Below are positions 29,172-38,064 of a stretch of DNA of 64,000 bases, in pieces. The notes beneath the pieces were generated by a model. It was not told the DNA's origin. It worked only from the letters and a program-made list of their open reading frames with translations, and ran no database searches. Position numbers and translations under genes: made by a program. The number at the start of each line of letters is the position of its first letter. The stretch's first letter is position 1. Source of the DNA: Paenochrobactrum gallinarii (GTDB taxonomy: Bacteria > Pseudomonadota > Alphaproteobacteria > Rhizobiales > Rhizobiaceae); contig NZ_JACIIU010000002.1 of the NCBI RefSeq assembly GCF_014205685.1, positions 1 through 64,000 on the forward strand. The letters run 5' to 3'.

Positions 29172-29200
29172 CATGACAGCGCTTATATAAGCCTGTCATG
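29172..29200 (+). promoter_or_regulatory. Near-perfect 29-bp dyad upstream of a GGDEF gene
   Basis: Outer arms CATGACAG (29172-29179) and CTGTCATG (29193-29200) enclose the perfect palindrome GCTTATATAAGC (29181-29192); only one extra C (29180) breaks full symmetry. It ends 63 bp before the start codon of the GGDEF gene and contains a TATATAA element. It looks like an operator for a dimeric regulator, or a long RNA hairpin. Confidence 0.6.
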
Positions 29201-29263
29201 TAGCTGACTACGAATAACATGTGAATGATACGATAATCCTTAAAATCAACACATAGAAGTTGT

Positions 29264-30043
29264 ATGGTAATGAAGTACACGCTGTTTAAAACAGCTATAG
29301 CTACATTCATCGTGACACTGTTATCAGTACTGGTCACTTGGCTTGTAGCTGTCATTATTGGCAATCCGATCAGTGTTACAGCGCTGACTCTGAGTGCCAT
29401 ATTGCCAATTTTGACCGCGTTTCCTTCACTTTACATTCTGTTTTCCAAGTTTCAGAACTTGGCTGAGCAACATCACCTGCTAGAAGTTGCACATGCAGAA
29501 TTGCAGGCGCGCGCCAAAATCGACCATATGACAGGCCTGCTTAATAGGGAATCCCTGTTTGAAGCCATAAAAATTGCCCGCTCCCGCATTGAAACCGGCG
29601 CTCTTTTGATGATTGATGCTGATCATTTTAAAGCCATTAACGATAATCATGGCCATGCGGCGGGCGACAGAGCGCTCAAGCTTATTGCCTTTGCCATTGA
29701 AAGTGTGACGCGCAAGGGTGATCTTGTCGGCCGTATCGGCGGCGAGGAATTTTGTGTCTTTTTACCCAATGCCAGCGCAGATACCGCCAAGCGGGTTTCC
29801 GAGCGCATCCGCTCGGAGGTGGAAACGACACCATTTCATTCAATTGATGGCAGTCAGCAGCCGCTCACCATCAGCATTGGTGCAACCACTGCGCCCAAAA
29901 ATGAAACCAACTCACAAATTATGAGCCGTGCAGATCGCGGTCTTTATACGGCCAAGCAGCGTGGCCGTAATTGTGTTGTATTGATCAATGAAAGTGAACC
30001 AGATACGCAACTGGTTACACATATTCGCCACAAGAGCGCTTAA
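29264..30043 (+). CDS. GGDEF diguanylate cyclase with inhibition site
   Basis: A 259-residue inner-membrane diguanylate cyclase. Two N-terminal hydrophobic segments (about 9-30 and 38-62), then a coiled linker and a GGDEF domain with the active variant GGEEF (GRIGGEEFCVFLP). Unlike the other two GGDEF genes of this window it keeps the RxxD inhibition site (RKGD) five residues upstream, so feedback control by c-di-GMP is expected. Architecture resembles the gene at 14863. A striking dyad lies in its promoter. It converges on a GNAT gene with a one-base gap. Confidence 0.88.
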   Translation: MVMKYTLFKTAIATFIVTLLSVLVTWLVAVIIGNPISVTALTLSAILPILTAFPSLYILFSKFQNLAEQHHLLEVAHAELQARAKIDHMTGLLNRESLFEAIKIARSRIETGALLMIDADHFKAINDNHGHAAGDRALKLIAFAIESVTRKGDLVGRIGGEEFCVFLPNASADTAKRVSERIRSEVETTPFHSIDGSQQPLTISIGATTAPKNETNSQIMSRADRGLYTAKQRGRNCVVLINESEPDTQLVTHIRHKSA

Positions 30044-30044
30044 A

Positions 30045-30587
30045 TTATGCCTCGCCGTTTAAAAGAGGCACCTCTTCCTCGCGCCAGCCGATCGCTGAAA
30101 ATCCCATGCGCTGATAAAGCTGCAGCGCTTTCGGACTATCCAGTGAACATGTCTGTAATTTGATTTTCTGTGGTTCATGCAACCATGCAGCACTCAACGC
30201 TTCATTGAGAAAGAAGCGGGACAGGCCGCGTCCGTGAAAATCGGCAATTAGCCCGAAATAAACCAGCTCGACATGCTCCGGCAGTCCTTTTGTGCTCAGT
30301 TCACAAAAACCGGCCGGTGAGCCGTTCACGTAAAGCACATGGATTTCAGTATCATCGCTGTGCACATATTCTGCTAGTTTTTCATCGCTTAAACTGGCTC
30401 TAGACCACCAATTATAATCTTTGCCCACTTGCGCATAGAGATAGCGGTAGAAATGCAATGGTATATCGCTTGCCCGCATCATCGCCAGCCTTACGCCGGA
30501 AGGAACAGGGAGCGCATAATTCAAACGCTCCGCCAATTCCAAAAATGTAATGCGGGTTAAAACAGTCTTTTTATCAATATCAGGCAT
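30045..30587 (-). CDS. GNAT family N-acetyltransferase
   Basis: A 180-residue acetyltransferase of unknown substrate. Motif A is seen in VYFGLIADFHGRGLSRFFLN near residue 115-130, and SPKALQLYQRMGFSAIG is the C-terminal motif B. It overlaps the end of sseA by 8 bp and is the last gene of the cysK-alaX-sseA-GNAT operon, so the substrate may be linked to sulfur or amino-acid metabolism (inference). Confidence 0.87.
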   Translation of the reverse strand: MPDIDKKTVLTRITFLELAERLNYALPVPSGVRLAMMRASDIPLHFYRYLYAQVGKDYNWWSRASLSDEKLAEYVHSDDTEIHVLYVNGSPAGFCELSTKGLPEHVELVYFGLIADFHGRGLSRFFLNEALSAAWLHEPQKIKLQTCSLDSPKALQLYQRMGFSAIGWREEEVPLLNGEA

Positions 30588-31437
30588 CAGCCTCGCCAGT
30601 CGCTACGGGTGTATCATCTCGCCCGCCCCATTCACTCCATGAACCGTCATAAAGACGCAGTTGTTCGTGACCAAGTGAAGCAAGCGCAAAAATCAATGCT
30701 GCGGCTGTAACGCCGGAGCCGCAACTGGTTATCACAGGTTTACTGAGATCAATACCGGCTTTTTCGAAAAGGCGGCGCAACTCATCAAGAGGTTTCAGTT
30801 CGCCGTTTTCAGCAATTTCTGTCACCGGTACGTTACGCGCACCCGGCATATGCCCAGAACGCATACCAGCGCGCGGTTCAGCCTCTTGAGCAGTAAAGCG
30901 CCCTTTGCCGCGCGCATCAGCAATCTGGCTTAGTTTTTTGCCGACAACTTCCAGCATCTCATCGAAAGTGACTACCGAATTTGCATCAAAATGAGGCTTG
31001 AACAGCGAGCCTGCAACCTTAGTTTTCTCAGCGGTTACCGGAAATCCCGCCTTTTTCCAGCCATCAAAACCGCCATCCAAAATCAGAACATTTTTAGCAC
31101 CCATGATGCGGAACATCCACCAGACACGTGGTGCTGAAAAATAGCCAAGCCCGTCATAGACAACAATTGTATCATGCGGTGTAATGCCGACAGCGCCCAT
31201 ATGATGCGCAAAGAGCTGTGGTGAAGGCAGCGAATGCGGCAAGCCGGTTGAATGATCGGCGATTTCATCCTGATCGAAAAAGATTGCGCCCGGAATATGC
31301 GCCTCTTCAAACTCGGCTTTACCATTGCGTCCCGATGCCGGCAAATACCAGGATGCATCAACAATTCTGACACCGGGTGTCTTCAAATTTTCCAACAACC
31401 AGTCCCGTGAAACGACAAAACGGCTCTTCTGCGTCAT
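30580..31437 (-). CDS. sseA: 3-mercaptopyruvate sulfurtransferase
   Basis: A 285-residue two-rhodanese-domain protein. The C-terminal active-site loop SCGSGVTAAAL has the catalytic Cys239; CGSGVT is the mercaptopyruvate-sulfurtransferase form, whereas thiosulfate sulfurtransferases have CRxGxx with basic residues. It transfers sulfur from 3-mercaptopyruvate to thiols or cyanide. Third gene of the operon, 36 bp after alaX and overlapping the GNAT gene. Its context with a cysteine synthase supports a role in cysteine sulfur handling. Confidence 0.92.
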   Translation of the reverse strand: MTQKSRFVVSRDWLLENLKTPGVRIVDASWYLPASGRNGKAEFEEAHIPGAIFFDQDEIADHSTGLPHSLPSPQLFAHHMGAVGITPHDTIVVYDGLGYFSAPRVWWMFRIMGAKNVLILDGGFDGWKKAGFPVTAEKTKVAGSLFKPHFDANSVVTFDEMLEVVGKKLSQIADARGKGRFTAQEAEPRAGMRSGHMPGARNVPVTEIAENGELKPLDELRRLFEKAGIDLSKPVITSCGSGVTAAALIFALASLGHEQLRLYDGSWSEWGGRDDTPVATGEADA

Positions 31438-31473
31438 TCTGATCTCCCATGGTCTATGACCGGTTTTAAAGCC

Positions 31474-32217
31474 TCAAACAGTAGCAGCATCACCAAAGCG
31501 AATGCGGAAGCGGCGGTTTTCCTTGCCTTTATTCTCGATCTTGCCGATATGTAGCGCACCGATCTCGCTTGTCAGTGAAACGTGCGTACCGCCACAAGGT
31601 TGCGAATCCAGTGAAGCATTTTCACCAATTTCTACCAGCCGGATATGGCCGGTGCCAACAGGCGGACGAACGTTTTTAGATTTCACAAGGCCCGGATTGG
31701 CAAGCAGCTCCTCATCGGTGATCCAATTGATGCGGATCGGATGATTGCCATTAATAAGCTCCATCATCTTCTCGGTGACAAGCTCTTTTGTGTAAAGCGC
31801 ATCAGGAGAAGCAAAATCCACACGGCTTTCGTCCTCACCAACAGCCGCACCGGTGATAGGAAACGGGCAAACAATGGAAAGAATATGGCAGGCTGTGTGC
31901 ATACGCATTAATTTCAATCGACGCTGCCAGTCAATTTCCATTGTCACCTTGTCGCCAACCGTTACAAATGGCGCACCTTCTTGCGGCTGATGCACAATTT
32001 CGGACTTATCGGCACCGGTGACGGTGGTTGCAATAGGAATGAGCGTACCATCACCACACTTTAAAACACCACTATCACCAGGCTGGCCGCCTGATGTGGC
32101 ATAAAACACGGTCTGATCCAGAATAATGCCACCGGTTTCAGTCACAGCGACAACTTCTGCTTCTGCCTGTGTGAGATAGGCATCATCCTGAAAAAGCTTC
32201 TTCGTGTTATAGGTCAT
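31474..32217 (-). CDS. alaX: Alanyl-tRNA editing protein AlaX
   Basis: A 247-residue stand-alone editing protein (AlaX-M type) that hydrolyses Ser-tRNA(Ala) and Gly-tRNA(Ala). The four zinc ligands are visible: His107 and His111 in MRMHTACHILS, Cys208 and His212 in QPCGGTHVS. The N-terminal part with FYATSGGQPGD is the glycine-rich motif of the medium-length class. Its start overlaps the stop of the cysteine synthase gene by 4 bp (ATGA), indicating translational coupling. Confidence 0.93.
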   Translation of the reverse strand: MTYNTKKLFQDDAYLTQAEAEVVAVTETGGIILDQTVFYATSGGQPGDSGVLKCGDGTLIPIATTVTGADKSEIVHQPQEGAPFVTVGDKVTMEIDWQRRLKLMRMHTACHILSIVCPFPITGAAVGEDESRVDFASPDALYTKELVTEKMMELINGNHPIRINWITDEELLANPGLVKSKNVRPPVGTGHIRLVEIGENASLDSQPCGGTHVSLTSEIGALHIGKIENKGKENRRFRIRFGDAATV

Positions 32218-33245
32218 GGCACACTTTCATATGGAACTGATATGTCTGTTTTTGTTTCCAGCCATTGCGGAACGGGGAGATTTTTCTGCCGCAGAAAGGC
32301 CGGATTAAACAGTTTGGATTGATAACGGTTACCGTAATCACACAAGACGGTCACGATATGGTGGCCGGGCCCTAAATCTTTAGCAAGCGCAATCGCACCG
32401 GCAATATTGATACCACTGGAGCCACCAAGGCATAAGCCTTCATGCTGCACCAGATCATAGAGTATCTCCAATGCCTGCTTATCGCTGATGCGATAAGCCA
32501 TATCCGGCTTGAACCCTTCCAGGTTACCGGTAATGCGCCCCTGCCCGATGCCCTCAGTGATAGAATCACCTTCCCCTTTCAACACCCCTTGCGTGTAATA
32601 GGAATATAGGGCCGCGCCATGCGGATCGGCCAGAGCCACTTTGATATTTTTATTCTTTGCTTTCAGCCCCATAGCAATACCGGCCAAAGTACCACCGGAA
32701 CCAACAGCGCTGACAAAACCGTCAACCTTACCATTTGTATCCGCCCAAATCTCTTCAGCCGTTGTTTCAATATGCGCCTGTCGGTTGATAATATTGTCAA
32801 ACTGATTTGCCCAAACGGCACCTGCCGGCTCTGTTTGTGCCAATTGTCTGGCAACCCGCTCAGACATCCGCACATAATTATTTGGATTAGCATAAGGGAC
32901 GGCCGGCACTTCAATTAGTTCAGCGCCTAAAAGACGCAAAGCATCTTTCTTTTCTGTAGATTGGGTTTCCGGAATGATGATAACGGTTCGATAGCCAAGC
33001 GCTTTGGCAACCATGGTAAGGCCAATACCGGTATTACCGGCAGTTCCTTCCACGATCACCCCACCGGGGCGCAGGACACCACGCTTCTCTGCATCTCTGA
33101 TAATATAAAGAGCGGCGCGATCTTTCACCGACTGGCCGGGATTGAGAAACTCGGCCTTGCCCCAAATTTCACAGCCCGTGATTTCCGACGCTTTTCTCAA
33201 ACGGATCAAAGGTGTATTGCCGATTGCATCAATCACCGACTGCAT
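32214..33245 (-). CDS. cysK: Cysteine synthase (O-acetylserine sulfhydrylase family)
   Basis: A 343-residue PLP-dependent beta-replacement enzyme making cysteine from O-acetylserine and sulfide. The PLP Lys41 lies in NPGQSVKDRAA, the phosphate loop is EGTAGNTGIGL, and GSGGTLAG is the second glycine loop. It is about 30 residues longer than classical CysK at the C-terminus (LPVPQWLETKTDISVPYES). Start ATG at 33245 behind GAAGGGAAA; the frame from 33341 is too long. First gene of the four-gene operon. It could also accept other thiols, so CysK versus CysM-like specificity is open. Confidence 0.88.
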   Translation of the reverse strand: MQSVIDAIGNTPLIRLRKASEITGCEIWGKAEFLNPGQSVKDRAALYIIRDAEKRGVLRPGGVIVEGTAGNTGIGLTMVAKALGYRTVIIIPETQSTEKKDALRLLGAELIEVPAVPYANPNNYVRMSERVARQLAQTEPAGAVWANQFDNIINRQAHIETTAEEIWADTNGKVDGFVSAVGSGGTLAGIAMGLKAKNKNIKVALADPHGAALYSYYTQGVLKGEGDSITEGIGQGRITGNLEGFKPDMAYRISDKQALEILYDLVQHEGLCLGGSSGINIAGAIALAKDLGPGHHIVTVLCDYGNRYQSKLFNPAFLRQKNLPVPQWLETKTDISVPYESVP

Positions 33246-33378
33246 GGGATTTCCCTTCAAAATATAACTTTGAACATAAGATTGAGAGGCCAAGCTAGGG
33301 GCAAGCCTAAAACCGTTCAAGCAAATTTGTTGCAGATTCAAAGGTGTTTAAGCAAGGTTTTACGGCTCTATATAACAA

Positions 33379-33412
33379 AAAAGCCGCTATGTTTTTTTAC
33401 ATAGCGGCTTTT
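33379..33412 (-). terminator. Intrinsic terminator downstream of the RhlE-type helicase
   Basis: Perfect 14-bp stem AAAAGCCGCTATGT (33379-33392), six-T loop, ACATAGCGGCTTTT (33399-33412). It isolates the helicase gene from the cysK operon that follows on the same strand. Confidence 0.93.
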
Positions 33413-33440
33413 GTTAGTTTTTCATTTTCAGCTATACTGA

Positions 33441-34892
33441 TCAGGCAGCGCGACCACCACCATTTTGCGGACGACGGCTACGGCGATATGGCTTTTTAGC
33501 AGGCTGGCCTGACGGGCCGCGATTGCTGTTGCGCTGTTCGCCTCGGGCTTCATTACGGCCTTCACTGCGACCGTCATTCGTCCAGATAGCTTCACCGCGA
33601 TCTTCGTGGTTGCGTTCAGTACGGAATTTTGGACGCGATGAATTACGATTACCCGCTTTTTGACCAGACGGTCTACCACGATTGCTGGCAGGACGATCAG
33701 CGATCTCCGGCTTATCAAGGCGCGGACGTTCCGGCATCGGACCTTTAGGTGCCGGCGCATCTTTGATTGGCAGCTTATTGCGGATTACACGTTCCACTGC
33801 ACGCAGCTTCTGATTTTCTGTGCCCGGATCATAAAGGGTGATCGATGCACCATCAGCGCCATTACGACCGGTACGGCCGATACGATGCACATAGGTTTCC
33901 GGCTCATCCGGCAGATCATAATTGACCACATGGGTAATGCCCGGCACGTCGATACCGCGTGCAGCAATATCAGTTGCCACCAGAATACGTACAGTTCCGT
34001 CACGGAAACCGTTTAACGCGCGCTGACGAGCGTTTTGTGACTTATTGCCGTGGATGGCAGCCACTTCATAACCATCGCGTTCCAGATGACGTGTAACGGC
34101 ATCTGCACCATGTTTGGTACGAGTGAAAACGATGACTGTTTTCATTGCCGGATCGGTCAGCAGGCCGGAAAGCATGCTGCGTTTTTCTTTAGTGACAACC
34201 GGATGCACAATTTGTGTGATCTCAGACGCGGTAGTGCCCTGCGGCGCTACTTCCACACGAACAGGATCGCGCAGCAATGTCTGTGCCAAGCTTGCGATTT
34301 CTTTTGGCATGGTTGCAGAGAACAATGCAGTCTGGCGGTTTTTATGTGTGCCTTTGGCAATACGCTTCACGTCATTGATAAAGCCCATATCCAGCATACG
34401 GTCTGCTTCATCAAGCACCAGCCAGCGGGTTTCAGACAGATCAATGCAGTTTTCACGTACCAAGTCAGTCAAACGACCAGGCGTTGCGATCAGCACATCT
34501 ACGCCGCCCTGCATACGCTTGATCTGTGTCAGACGCGATACGCCACCCAGCACCAGAGCTGTTGAGATATGGGCATTTTTGGAAACTGTGCGGATTGTCT
34601 GCTCAATCTGCACCGCCAATTCACGGGTTGGTGCAAGAATAAGTGCACGTGCGGTTTTACCCTTGCGCTTGTCACCAAGGCCGATAATCTTTTCCAAAAT
34701 CGGCAAGCTAAAAGCGGCAGTTTTACCCGAGCCAGTCTGCGCAATGCCCAGAATATCATGACCTGCCAACTGCGCCGGAATAGACTGCTGCTGGATCGGC
34801 TTTGGTTCGGTCATTCCGGCTGCTTCAACGCCTTTAAGCAAAACGCCGGTAATGCCTAATGCAGCAAAGCTGCTTAAATCTTCATTCGACAA
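33441..34892 (-). CDS. rhlE: DEAD-box ATP-dependent RNA helicase, RhlE type
   Basis: A 483-residue DEAD-box helicase. The motifs are in order: Q-motif EPKPIQQQSIP, Walker A AQTGSGKTAA, PTRELA, DEADRMLDMGF, SATMP, ATDIAARGIDVP and HRIGRTGRNG. The last ~110 residues are rich in Arg, Gly, Asn and Ser, an RNA-binding tail usual in RhlE proteins of rRNA/ribosome assembly or cold response. Monocistronic with a long upstream leader. The RhlE assignment, rather than CsdA or DbpA, is by length and tail and is likely but not certain. Confidence 0.88.
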   Translation of the reverse strand: MSNEDLSSFAALGITGVLLKGVEAAGMTEPKPIQQQSIPAQLAGHDILGIAQTGSGKTAAFSLPILEKIIGLGDKRKGKTARALILAPTRELAVQIEQTIRTVSKNAHISTALVLGGVSRLTQIKRMQGGVDVLIATPGRLTDLVRENCIDLSETRWLVLDEADRMLDMGFINDVKRIAKGTHKNRQTALFSATMPKEIASLAQTLLRDPVRVEVAPQGTTASEITQIVHPVVTKEKRSMLSGLLTDPAMKTVIVFTRTKHGADAVTRHLERDGYEVAAIHGNKSQNARQRALNGFRDGTVRILVATDIAARGIDVPGITHVVNYDLPDEPETYVHRIGRTGRNGADGASITLYDPGTENQKLRAVERVIRNKLPIKDAPAPKGPMPERPRLDKPEIADRPASNRGRPSGQKAGNRNSSRPKFRTERNHEDRGEAIWTNDGRSEGRNEARGEQRNSNRGPSGQPAKKPYRRSRRPQNGGGRAA

Positions 34893-35220
34893 TTTAATCT
34901 CTTTCAGCGGCAGGCATAAAAATATGCCACCGCATTCACGACATCAGGCGCAACCTGACATCAATCAGTTTTTTTCATGAAAACGACGAGGCGTGAAACG
35001 TTTTGTTCCCACGCGACTTGCGCTGTCGTGCCTGCGCATGTCCATGCGCAGAACCCTCTCGCCACGAAAACCATTTCACGTGATTGGAGAGTCAGACGCA
35101 ACAAAGTCCATCGTGGGAAAGCCGGATTTTAACCACCGGCCCAAGCGCCTTCGCTTCATATGGTACAGCTTTGATAAAAAAGCAAATGAAAAGGCACAAG
35201 ATTTTATGAGTAATAAAAAA
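34893..35220. promoter_or_regulatory. Long leader region upstream of the helicase gene
   Basis: About 330 bp without a credible gene. It contains an inverted repeat CTGCGCAT / ATGCGCAG at 35032-35051. Helicase genes of this type often have long cold-sensitive 5' leaders, so this may be an untranslated leader; that is inference. Confidence 0.35.
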
Positions 35221-35240
35221 GGGCAGCATTGCTGCTGCCC
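35221..35240 (-). terminator. Intrinsic terminator of the symporter operon
   Basis: Perfect 8-bp GC-rich stem GGGCAGCA (35221-35228) / TGCTGCCC (35233-35240); in the minus direction it is followed by TTTTTTATTAC. It lies 12 bp after the small companion gene. Confidence 0.9.
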
Positions 35241-35252
35241 TGTTATTTTGGA

Positions 35253-35378
35253 TCAGACCATCGCCAATCCGTGTTTGCGCGCATGCATAATATCTTTAAA
35301 CAGCGAGATAACGAGGAGCGCCAAAATTCCTGTCGAGATCATCGGCCAGATCAAAATATAAAGACTAAGCATATTCAT
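35253..35378 (-). CDS. Putative transporter small subunit (41 residues)
   Basis: A 41-residue single-pass membrane protein, too short for usual ORF cut-offs. ATG at 35378 follows AAAGGAT at ideal spacing. The sequence begins MNMLSLYILIWPMISTGI, is hydrophobic to about residue 27, then basic (KDIMHARKHG). It lies 23 bp after the sodium:solute symporter and before a strong terminator. From memory it belongs to a small family found next to such symporters and described only as a transporter small subunit. An accessory role in symporter stability or assembly is inferred. Confidence 0.8.
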   Translation of the reverse strand: MNMLSLYILIWPMISTGILALLVISLFKDIMHARKHGLAMV

Positions 35379-35401
35379 GTTTTATCCTTTCGTTTGAAAA
35401 T

Positions 35402-37084
35402 TTAGCTTTTGGCAGGTGCCAGATTACCGGACACACCAGTGAGCTTTTCTTCTTCCTCATGGAAAGCCGTCACTCGTTTAGACAGAAGGCTAAAGTCAAA
35501 ACGTTCCTGACTACGCAGGCTCAATGCCACGCAGATAACCGCACTCACACCATAGGCTGTCAGCGAGCCGGTCAGCACGATGTAATCGCGTAAGAACCCA
35601 TGGAATGCCGGTGCAAAAAACAAGAAAGCAACACCAGCAACTAAAAAAGCTGCTTCTTTACGGAAGAAGGCAAAAGTCATAAGCCCCAGCACCACAGCAC
35701 CGCCAATGGCTGCACAGAACTCATAAAATGAGGCAACAAAACCAGTGATCGGCACCAGTTCAAAGCGCACGATGGTAAAGAGAACAACCGCGCAAAAGAC
35801 TGAAGTGGTGAAAGCAAAATTGCTGACACGGTTCCAGTAGAAACTAACAATCACCGGAAACACGATTGCTCCCCACAGCGCGCCGACAAAAACCAGCATC
35901 ACCAAAATATCAAAGCGCAACGTTGCCAAAACAACACCGAGCATGGTTGCAACGATCATCGTCACCCTGCCCCAGCGCAGCATTTTATTTGGATCCGGCT
36001 TACCTTTGGCAAGGTTTTTTCCATAAATATCGGTCATCACAATGGCTGATAAAGCACATAGATCAGCATCTGCTGTCGAGGACAGCGAGCCAATCACAAG
36101 AATGAAAAACAAGGCGATGCCAACAGGCGGCAGATAGGCGGAGGCCATTTGCGGAATGATATTATTCATATCACTGTCAACTGGTACGATACCGGCAAAC
36201 AAAGCCAGAAGCCCTAGCATGCCAAGGCCGATTACAACGGCGCCATAACCGATGGTAGCGGTCAGAAAGGTTGACTGGATCAAATCTTCACGCACTGCAA
36301 ATAAACGCTGCGCAATGGTCTGATTACCAATCGCATAAGCAAGAACCGCGACAAAATAAGGTGCGCCCTGCTCCAAAATGGCTGTGGTTGAGAAGAAATT
36401 GGCCTGTTCCGGCGTTAAGCGATGCCAATTATCGGCAATCATATCCGAACCGCCCGCATTAAAATAAATCAGCGGAATAATAATCACAGCCGAGAGGATC
36501 ATCGCAACCAATTGTGAAAAATCGGTCATCACGGAGGCGCGAAAGCCTGACCACAAGGTGTAAGATAAAACACCTAAACCAGCGATCAAAACGCCTTGAA
36601 TAAATGACAACGGGCTTAGAACTGAAACTAACGCCCCGGCAGCGGTAAAGTTGACCATCAGGCTGATGGTGCTGCCGATCAGGTTTGAGATTGCCATAAT
36701 CAACTGGCTGGAACGTCCGTGGCGGGCGTGGATCACCTCTGCCAGCGTGTGTGCCTGCGGGGCAAGTTTACGAAAACGTCTCCCGAAAGGATAGATGAAC
36801 AAAATCATCAATGCGCCCCAGAAACCATAATGAATAGGTCCTGAAAGGCCATATTTATATCCAGAAGTGGCGCTTGCATAAAAAGATGCCGCCCATATCC
36901 AAGTTGCAATCATACTGGCAGCGGAAAGCCCGAAGCCCACAGCACTGTTGGAAACCATATAACCGTCAGCAGTTTCGTTTTTTCTGCCGATTGTCAGCGA
37001 CATTAAAAATGTCGCTCCATAAAACCCCAGCAATAATAAAACTGCTGTGGTTGCTGATAACTGGAAGAACTCAGTCTCCTGCAT
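35402..37084 (-). CDS. Sodium:solute symporter family transporter
   Basis: A 560-residue inner-membrane protein with about 13-14 hydrophobic segments. The N-terminal MIATWIWAASFYASATSGYKYGLSG and the AEVIHARHGR and TDFSQLVAM segments fit the SSS family, nearest to the DUR3/urea-type and other long members. Substrate cannot be read. Operon with the 41-residue small subunit that follows it. The layout resembles paired large/small symporters in Proteobacteria. The start behind the AAGGAAAATATTTGC region is plausible. Confidence 0.87.
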   Translation of the reverse strand: MQETEFFQLSATTAVLLLLGFYGATFLMSLTIGRKNETADGYMVSNSAVGFGLSAASMIATWIWAASFYASATSGYKYGLSGPIHYGFWGALMILFIYPFGRRFRKLAPQAHTLAEVIHARHGRSSQLIMAISNLIGSTISLMVNFTAAGALVSVLSPLSFIQGVLIAGLGVLSYTLWSGFRASVMTDFSQLVAMILSAVIIIPLIYFNAGGSDMIADNWHRLTPEQANFFSTTAILEQGAPYFVAVLAYAIGNQTIAQRLFAVREDLIQSTFLTATIGYGAVVIGLGMLGLLALFAGIVPVDSDMNNIIPQMASAYLPPVGIALFFILVIGSLSSTADADLCALSAIVMTDIYGKNLAKGKPDPNKMLRWGRVTMIVATMLGVVLATLRFDILVMLVFVGALWGAIVFPVIVSFYWNRVSNFAFTTSVFCAVVLFTIVRFELVPITGFVASFYEFCAAIGGAVVLGLMTFAFFRKEAAFLVAGVAFLFFAPAFHGFLRDYIVLTGSLTAYGVSAVICVALSLRSQERFDFSLLSKRVTAFHEEEEKLTGVSGNLAPAKS

Positions 37085-37640
37085 GCAAATATTTTCCTTC
37101 TTTTAGCCTTTTCCGCCATGCCAACAGACAATCTGAAAAAGACTCATGCCAATCCGGTCGCGTTTCTGCTCATCAAAGCAAAAACACGCTGAAACAGGCT
37201 TCAAAAGACGCCGAAAACAAATTCAGCCCGAGCAGAAGCAATGCCGCGATCAACAGCATTAAAACGGGCAAAAAACACATAACTCGCAACCATCAATGGT
37301 GGCTAAACCTTAAACGCTCAAAGAAAAAACGCTACGGAAAGAACATCCGTGTAAAAGGCTGCCACAAAGACGAGCTTATGTTCCTGACATATCCTTCAAA
37401 GGAGCCATTATGTCAGGTTCGGGATATGCTTCGGCAAATGAAGCCCGACCGCCTGAATGCAGCCAGATAGAGACAATATAATGCAGCATAAGATGCGCCT
37501 GTCTCAGTAGTGATCCCACTGCGTCTCAATGTTGTGAGCCGCACACTACGATTCGACTTTATGTTTTTTTTGCGGCTAAGTCCACCCTGTAAACTCAACC
37601 AATGAATAAATGCAAATTTTCAATACAATATTTTGAAATA
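37085..37640. other. Non-genic stretch between symporter and yajC
   Basis: About 550 bp. It must hold the symporter promoter. Open frames here lack ribosome sites or family features. In related genomes secDF would be expected next to yajC; here no trace of it is visible. Confidence 0.45.
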
Positions 37641-37686
37641 AAAATACCGCATATCTGATCCTGAAATCAGTATTATGCGGTATTTT
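37641..37686 (-). terminator. Terminator-like long hairpin after yajC
   Basis: Outer arms AAAATACCGCATA (37641-37653) and TATGCGGTATTTT (37674-37686) enclose an inner imperfect hairpin (CTGAT / ATCAG). It lies 36 bp after the yajC stop and has A/T-rich flanks on both sides. Confidence 0.8.
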
Positions 37687-37722
37687 AAAAAACGCTTAAT
37701 TACTTAAGCTGACAACAAAGAA

Positions 37723-38064
37723 TTACTTACTCTTATTGTCTGCAACTGGTTCGGCTTTATTACGAACATCAGCAATGGTTGTACGCAATACTTTAATACG
37801 TACACCTTCAGCAATTTCAACTTCCAGTTCACCATCATCAGAAACCTTGGTCACTTTACCAAGAATACCGCCACCGGTTACGACGCTGTCGCCACGACGA
37901 ATTGCGGACAACTGTTCCTGTCGCTTCTTCATCTGTGCGCGCTGAGGGCGGATAATGAGGAAGTACATAACAACAAAGATGAGAACGAACGGCAAAATGC
38001 TCATGAGCATATCAGGGCCAACCGGTGAACCTGCTGCTTGTGCGTAGGCCGGAGTGATGAACAT
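37723..38064 (-). CDS. yajC: Preprotein translocase subunit YajC
   Basis: A 113-residue inner-membrane accessory of SecDF. One membrane segment at about residues 18-38 (LMSILPFVLIFVVMYFLIIR), then the conserved RPQRAQMKKRQEQLSAIRRGDSVVTGGG-type region, split here as RPQRAQMKKR and GDSVVTGGGILGKV. Start ATG at 38064 behind AAAGGAG. Divergent from the DUF815 ATPase gene. In most Rhizobiales it directly precedes secDF; in this window secDF is 24 kb away. Confidence 0.95.
   Translation of the reverse strand: MFITPAYAQAAGSPVGPDMLMSILPFVLIFVVMYFLIIRPQRAQMKKRQEQLSAIRRGDSVVTGGGILGKVTKVSDDGELEVEIAEGVRIKVLRTTIADVRNKAEPVADNKSK

Noticed and set aside
36874..37470. 198-codon plus-strand frame
   Set aside because: Overlaps the start of the symporter gene antisense; sequence is Lys/Arg/Ser-rich without a fold and has no ribosome site.
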